A stretch of DNA of 41,664 nt, from NCBI RefSeq assembly GCF_007997085.1, contig NZ_VORR01000038.1, positions 1 to 41,664 on the forward strand, read 5' to 3'. The notes under the pieces are model-generated. The model was not told the DNA's origin. It worked only from the letters and a program-made list of their open reading frames with translations, and ran no database searches. Position numbers and translations under genes: made by a program. Positions 41,250-41,664 of this stretch are shown one piece after another (the stretch's first letter is position 1; each line of letters begins with the position of its first letter). This DNA is from Polaribacter sp. IC066. Lineage in GTDB: Bacteria > Bacteroidota > Bacteroidia > Flavobacteriales > Flavobacteriaceae.

Positions 41250-41624
41250 TTACTCTCCAAGGCTTAAGTTCATTTTTTTTAAAAGGTTTCCCACGGACAC
41301 ATGAGATATACTATCTATATATTCCAGTTCAACTAATTTGTCTGCCAAGAGTCGTAAAGACCACTTAGCGAAGCCGTCGGGAGGGTTACTGCAGCAAAGT
41401 TTAACGAGATTAGCCTCTACATCACCATCAATCTTCTTTTCGTAAACTCTAGAAGTGGGTTTACGCTCAAGAGAGTCGTCTAGACCGTCCTCCAAAAACC
41501 TTTTTTTGATGCGGTCTATGGTTCGCAAACTAATTTTGTAACTATTCAGCCTAGATTTCAAAAAAGAGCTAGTTATTAACAATTCTATCCTTGCTTTTAG
41601 GAAAAAGAACGTTCTTGTTAACAT
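41250..41624 (-). CDS. IS630-type transposase, N-terminal helix-turn-helix frame
   Basis: This 124-residue frame contains the helix-turn-helix region: KARIELLITSSFLKSRL, SYKISLRTIDRIKKRFLEDG, then LDDSLERKPTSR and the second DNA-binding region FAKWSLRLLADKLVEL and SHVSVGNLLKKMNL. It ends after LGE because the frame shifts relative to the DDE part. Compared with family members, about 20 N-terminal residues seem to be missing before KARIE, but an in-frame TAA two codons before the ATG shows the start cannot be further upstream, so the copy may be truncated or have lost its first helix. Confidence 0.8.
   Translation of the reverse strand: MLTRTFFFLKARIELLITSSFLKSRLNSYKISLRTIDRIKKRFLEDGLDDSLERKPTSRVYEKKIDGDVEANLVKLCCSNPPDGFAKWSLRLLADKLVELEYIDSISHVSVGNLLKKMNLSLGE
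41273..41280 (-). other. A8 slippery run for -1 frameshift in the transposase
   Basis: The minus strand reads CTT TTA AAA AAA ATG in the first frame. Slipping back one base on the A run gives LLKKNELKPWRVRGW, which continues smoothly into the DDE domain. A downstream stimulatory stem was not evident. Confidence 0.65.
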
Positions 41625-41664
41625 TTGTTAGTTACTAGGTAACAATTACATGTTTGATTTTTAG

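Larger units (their letters stand above)
40569..41650 (-). mobile_element. IS630-type insertion sequence with frameshifted transposase
   Basis: Two adjacent minus-strand frames encode the N-terminal DNA-binding half and the C-terminal DDE half of an IS630-family transposase. Reading inwards, both ends start TGTAAT and continue similarly (TGTAATGTTAATCATTAATT on the left, TGTAATTGTTACCTAGTAAC on the right), so they may be imperfect terminal repeats; the exact limits and a TA duplication were not resolved. Full transposase requires a -1 shift at an A8 run. The short N-terminus raises the possibility that the copy is defective. Confidence 0.6.

Overview
The window reads as chromosomal DNA of a marine Bacteroidetes, most likely a Flavobacteriaceae (Polaribacter- or Tenacibaculum-like). 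The evidence is the low GC content, the weak ribosome binding sites, promoter elements resembling the Bacteroidetes -7 box TAnnTTTG, and families typical of that group: the HYC_CC_PP protein, the Lacal_2735-type small protein, DUF2911 lipoproteins and DUF3347-tailed CusB. Apart from a short plus-strand transposase tail at the left edge, every gene is on the minus strand, so transcription runs from high to low coordinates. No database search was possible; family names come from recognised motifs.

Region 1 (188-9722) is a tight seven-gene operon for neutral-lipid (triacylglycerol or wax ester) metabolism. In transcription order it encodes a WS/DGAT acyltransferase with an SCP2-like tail, a monoacylglycerol-lipase-like hydrolase, a second alpha/beta hydrolase, a 1080-residue fusion of GPAT, HAD phosphatase and LPAAT, glycerol-3-phosphate dehydrogenase GpsA, a coiled-coil protein of unknown function, and a BTAD/SARP-type regulator. 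Taken together the operon could carry carbon from dihydroxyacetone phosphate through glycerol-3-phosphate, lysophosphatidate, phosphatidate and diacylglycerol to triacylglycerol, with hydrolases for turnover. This is the most unusual system in the window. A tRNA-Thr(TGT) with its own terminator follows (10131-10253).

Region 2 (10336-22769) is a light/UV and photo-oxidative stress cluster. It holds four photolyase/cryptochrome paralogs of different classes: a canonical CPD photolyase, a divergent class, an Fe-S bacterial (6-4)-type, and a cry-DASH. Around them are a DUF2256 zinc-ribbon gene overlapping cry-DASH, a DUF2805 protein, GTP cyclohydrolase I (pterin supply), a flavin reductase-like protein, a TspO homolog, a glutathione peroxidase, an SRPBCC protein, two SDR proteins, and two tandem paralogous 70-residue proteins. 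The gene set resembles light-induced LitR regulons of other bacteria, but no LitR/MerR regulator is present here.

Region 3 (23061-35678) is a copper/silver resistance operon. It runs HYC_CC_PP protein, CusA-type RND pump, TolC-type outer-membrane factor, acetolactate-decarboxylase-like lipoprotein, CopA P-type ATPase with triplicated HMA domains, DUF2911 lipoprotein, a decayed PepSY membrane protein (pseudogene), CusB adaptor and a periplasmic HMA lipoprotein, and it ends at a strong hairpin terminator.

Region 4 (35817-39643) is dabB-dabA, a membrane-potential-coupled inorganic-carbon accumulation system, followed by its terminator. Upstream is a gene-free AT-rich stretch of about 0.9 kb and then an IS630-type element (about 40569-41650) whose two frames join at an A8 slippery run. 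Transposase sequence therefore lies at both edges of the window.
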